Assembly (NCBI GenBank): GCA_031280855.1
Contig: JAITGH010000182.1
Span: forward strand, 1 to 13,128
Source: Oscillospiraceae bacterium
GTDB lineage: Bacteria > Bacillota > Clostridia > Oscillospirales > Oscillospiraceae
DNA: 13,128 nucleotides
Direction: 5' to 3'
This document shows, piece by piece, positions 12,094-13,128 of the stretch. Below the pieces are notes generated by a model. It was not told the origin of the DNA. It made no database searches and saw only the letters and a list, made by a program, of their open reading frames with translations. The position numbers and the translations under genes were made by a program. Every line of letters begins with the position of its first letter. The first letter of the stretch is position 1.

Positions 12094-13128
12094 ATGGATC
12101 AAGACAAGAAGAACACGTCCGGCGCGCCGTCATCTGACACTACGTCTGCGCTGTTCGTGTCTGCTCGCAAGAAGCAGCTGGAGGAGCAGGAGGCGGCGGC
12201 TCGAGCGAAGGAGAAGGAGGATCAGCGACTGGCCGCCGAGGCCGAGGTTCGCCGCCTGGAGGCGGAGGTCGAGGCTCGCCGCATTAAAGCTGCCGAGGAC
12301 GCCAAACGCGTGGAGGCGGAGGCCGTCGAGCAAAAACGCCGCGCCGACGAGGACGCGAAGCGCATCGCCGAGGAGACTCGTCAAAAGCAAGCTCAAGCCG
12401 CCGCGAATCCGGACGCGATCCTGGGCTCGGCAAAAAAAGAAGTCAAGCTGCCGCAGATACCGAAGCTCCCGAAAAAGGAGCCCGGCGCGCCGTCCAAGCC
12501 CGCCGGGCAGGGCGGCGGGGTCTCCGGTCTGCTGCAAAATAAGAAGCTGTTGGCCATTATCGGCGGCGGCGCGGCGGTGATTATCCTTGCCGTCGTGCTG
12601 ATCGTGACTCTTGGCGGGAATCCTGCCGTGAAACCGCTGACCGAATCGGGCGAGGACTTCAGCGGAGAGTGGTACGACGGCACGTCCGAATCGTACAACA
12701 TAATCGAGTTCGAAAACGACGGCACAGTCTCAATCGACGCGGGAGACGGCGGCATCGAAACCGCCTCGTACAAGGTCAACGGCGAGACCGTCACCATCGT
12801 GCTCGACGACGGCAGCAAGATCGAGCTAGTCCTTGACGGCGACTATATGATCAGCGACGACTATGAATATATACTTACTCGGGAACTCGTGGACGGAAGC
12901 GTCGAGACCTACGCTCCGACCGGAAGTTACTACATGAACGGCGACGCTCAAAGCTGGAGACTGACGTTCGCTCAAACCGGCGTGATTGAGATCTTCGACC
13001 CGAACAGCGGACCCGTCGCGTGGGACTACATACTCGACGAAGACATGATCCTGGCGGGCGCGGGCGAGCAGCTGAAAATCTTCATCGTCATCGACGCGGA
13101 CACAATCAAGTCGAACGAGGGCAACATG
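12094..13128 (+). CDS. Unrecognised single-pass membrane protein with coiled coil and outer beta repeats (3' end missing)
   Basis: I do not recognise this gene. ATG 12094 follows GGAAGGAG (12075-12082), and 345 codons are open to the window end. Residues 1-25 are polar. Residues 26-110 form an almost unbroken K/R/E/A-rich helix, probably a coiled coil, with runs such as EAEVRRLEAEVEARR. Residues 115-148 are a proline, lysine and glycine-rich linker. KK at 150-151 precedes a hydrophobic helix (152-173), so the N terminus is probably cytoplasmic, without a cleaved signal. The outside part is acidic and beta-rich, with two similar units: GEWYDG (191-196) and GSYYMNG (277-283) each open a pattern of F..xG..I, then Y, then LxI/LxL and a D-rich close. 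Similar small lipocalin-like repeats occur in Clostridia surface proteins. A role in envelope sensing or scaffolding is only a guess. Confidence 0.85.
   Translation, partial: MDQDKKNTSGAPSSDTTSALFVSARKKQLEEQEAAARAKEKEDQRLAAEAEVRRLEAEVEARRIKAAEDAKRVEAEAVEQKRRADEDAKRIAEETRQKQAQAAANPDAILGSAKKEVKLPQIPKLPKKEPGAPSKPAGQGGGVSGLLQNKKLLAIIGGGAAVIILAVVLIVTLGGNPAVKPLTESGEDFSGEWYDGTSESYNIIEFENDGTVSIDAGDGGIETASYKVNGETVTIVLDDGSKIELVLDGDYMISDDYEYILTRELVDGSVETYAPTGSYYMNGDAQSWRLTFAQTGVIEIFDPNSGPVAWDYILDEDMILAGAGEQLKIFIVIDADTIKSNEGNM

Noticed and set aside
12130..12818. Minus-strand open frames over the terminal membrane gene
   Set aside because: The + strand frame has a strong ribosome site, a membrane helix and repeated domains. 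The antisense products are low-complexity reflections.

Overview
The window looks like chromosomal DNA of a GC-rich, spore-forming-type Firmicute, most likely a member of Clostridia. The evidence is the gene order phoH-ybeY-era-recO headed by yqfC-yqfD (a pair known mainly from endospore formers), a MutS2 rather than a MutS1-type gene, a Bacillus/Clostridium-type ThiI ending in the YEDCC region without a rhodanese domain, strong Shine-Dalgarno sites, and tRNA genes that encode CCA. No phage, insertion-sequence or CRISPR signal was seen. All genes lie on the + strand and use a consistent GC-rich codon set.

Region 1 (1-3191) is the end of a phosphate locus: the 3' part of pstB (ABC transporter ATPase), phoU, a PhoB/PhoP-type response regulator whose start overlaps the phoU stop, and a PhoR-type sensor kinase with almost no extracytoplasmic loop. 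Together they sense phosphate status through the Pst transporter and PhoU, and adjust transcription. A perfect 24-nt palindrome covers the phoR stop codon.

Region 2 (3192-3763) is a small tRNA unit. A near-consensus promoter (TTGACA-17-TAATAT), preceded by A-tracts 22 nt apart, reads tRNA-Val(GAC), then a long imperfect hairpin, tRNA-Cys(GCA), and a clear intrinsic terminator.

Region 3 (3764-5359) has thiI, with a terminator formed across its stop codon, followed by an unrecognised 112-residue gene.

Region 4 (5360-11787) is a compact yqfC-yqfD-phoH-ybeY-era-recO-mutS2 run covering a sporulation-type membrane pair, an RNA-linked ATPase, ribosome maturation (YbeY, Era), recombination (RecO), and MutS2. 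Compared with the usual Firmicutes order it lacks pgpH/yqfF, dgkA and cdd. RecO lacks its C-terminal zinc-binding half and YqfD appears short in the middle. An AT-rich island inside yqfD carries an extended -10 promoter motif that may drive phoH onwards.

Region 5 (11788-13128) has a roughly 300-nt non-coding stretch with hairpins, a possible -10 box and a long leader. It is followed by the 5' part of an open gene for a membrane protein that I do not recognise: cytoplasmic charged coiled coil, proline-rich linker, one membrane helix, and two similar acidic beta-rich repeats outside. This is the most novel item. I did not find a clearly new multi-gene system.
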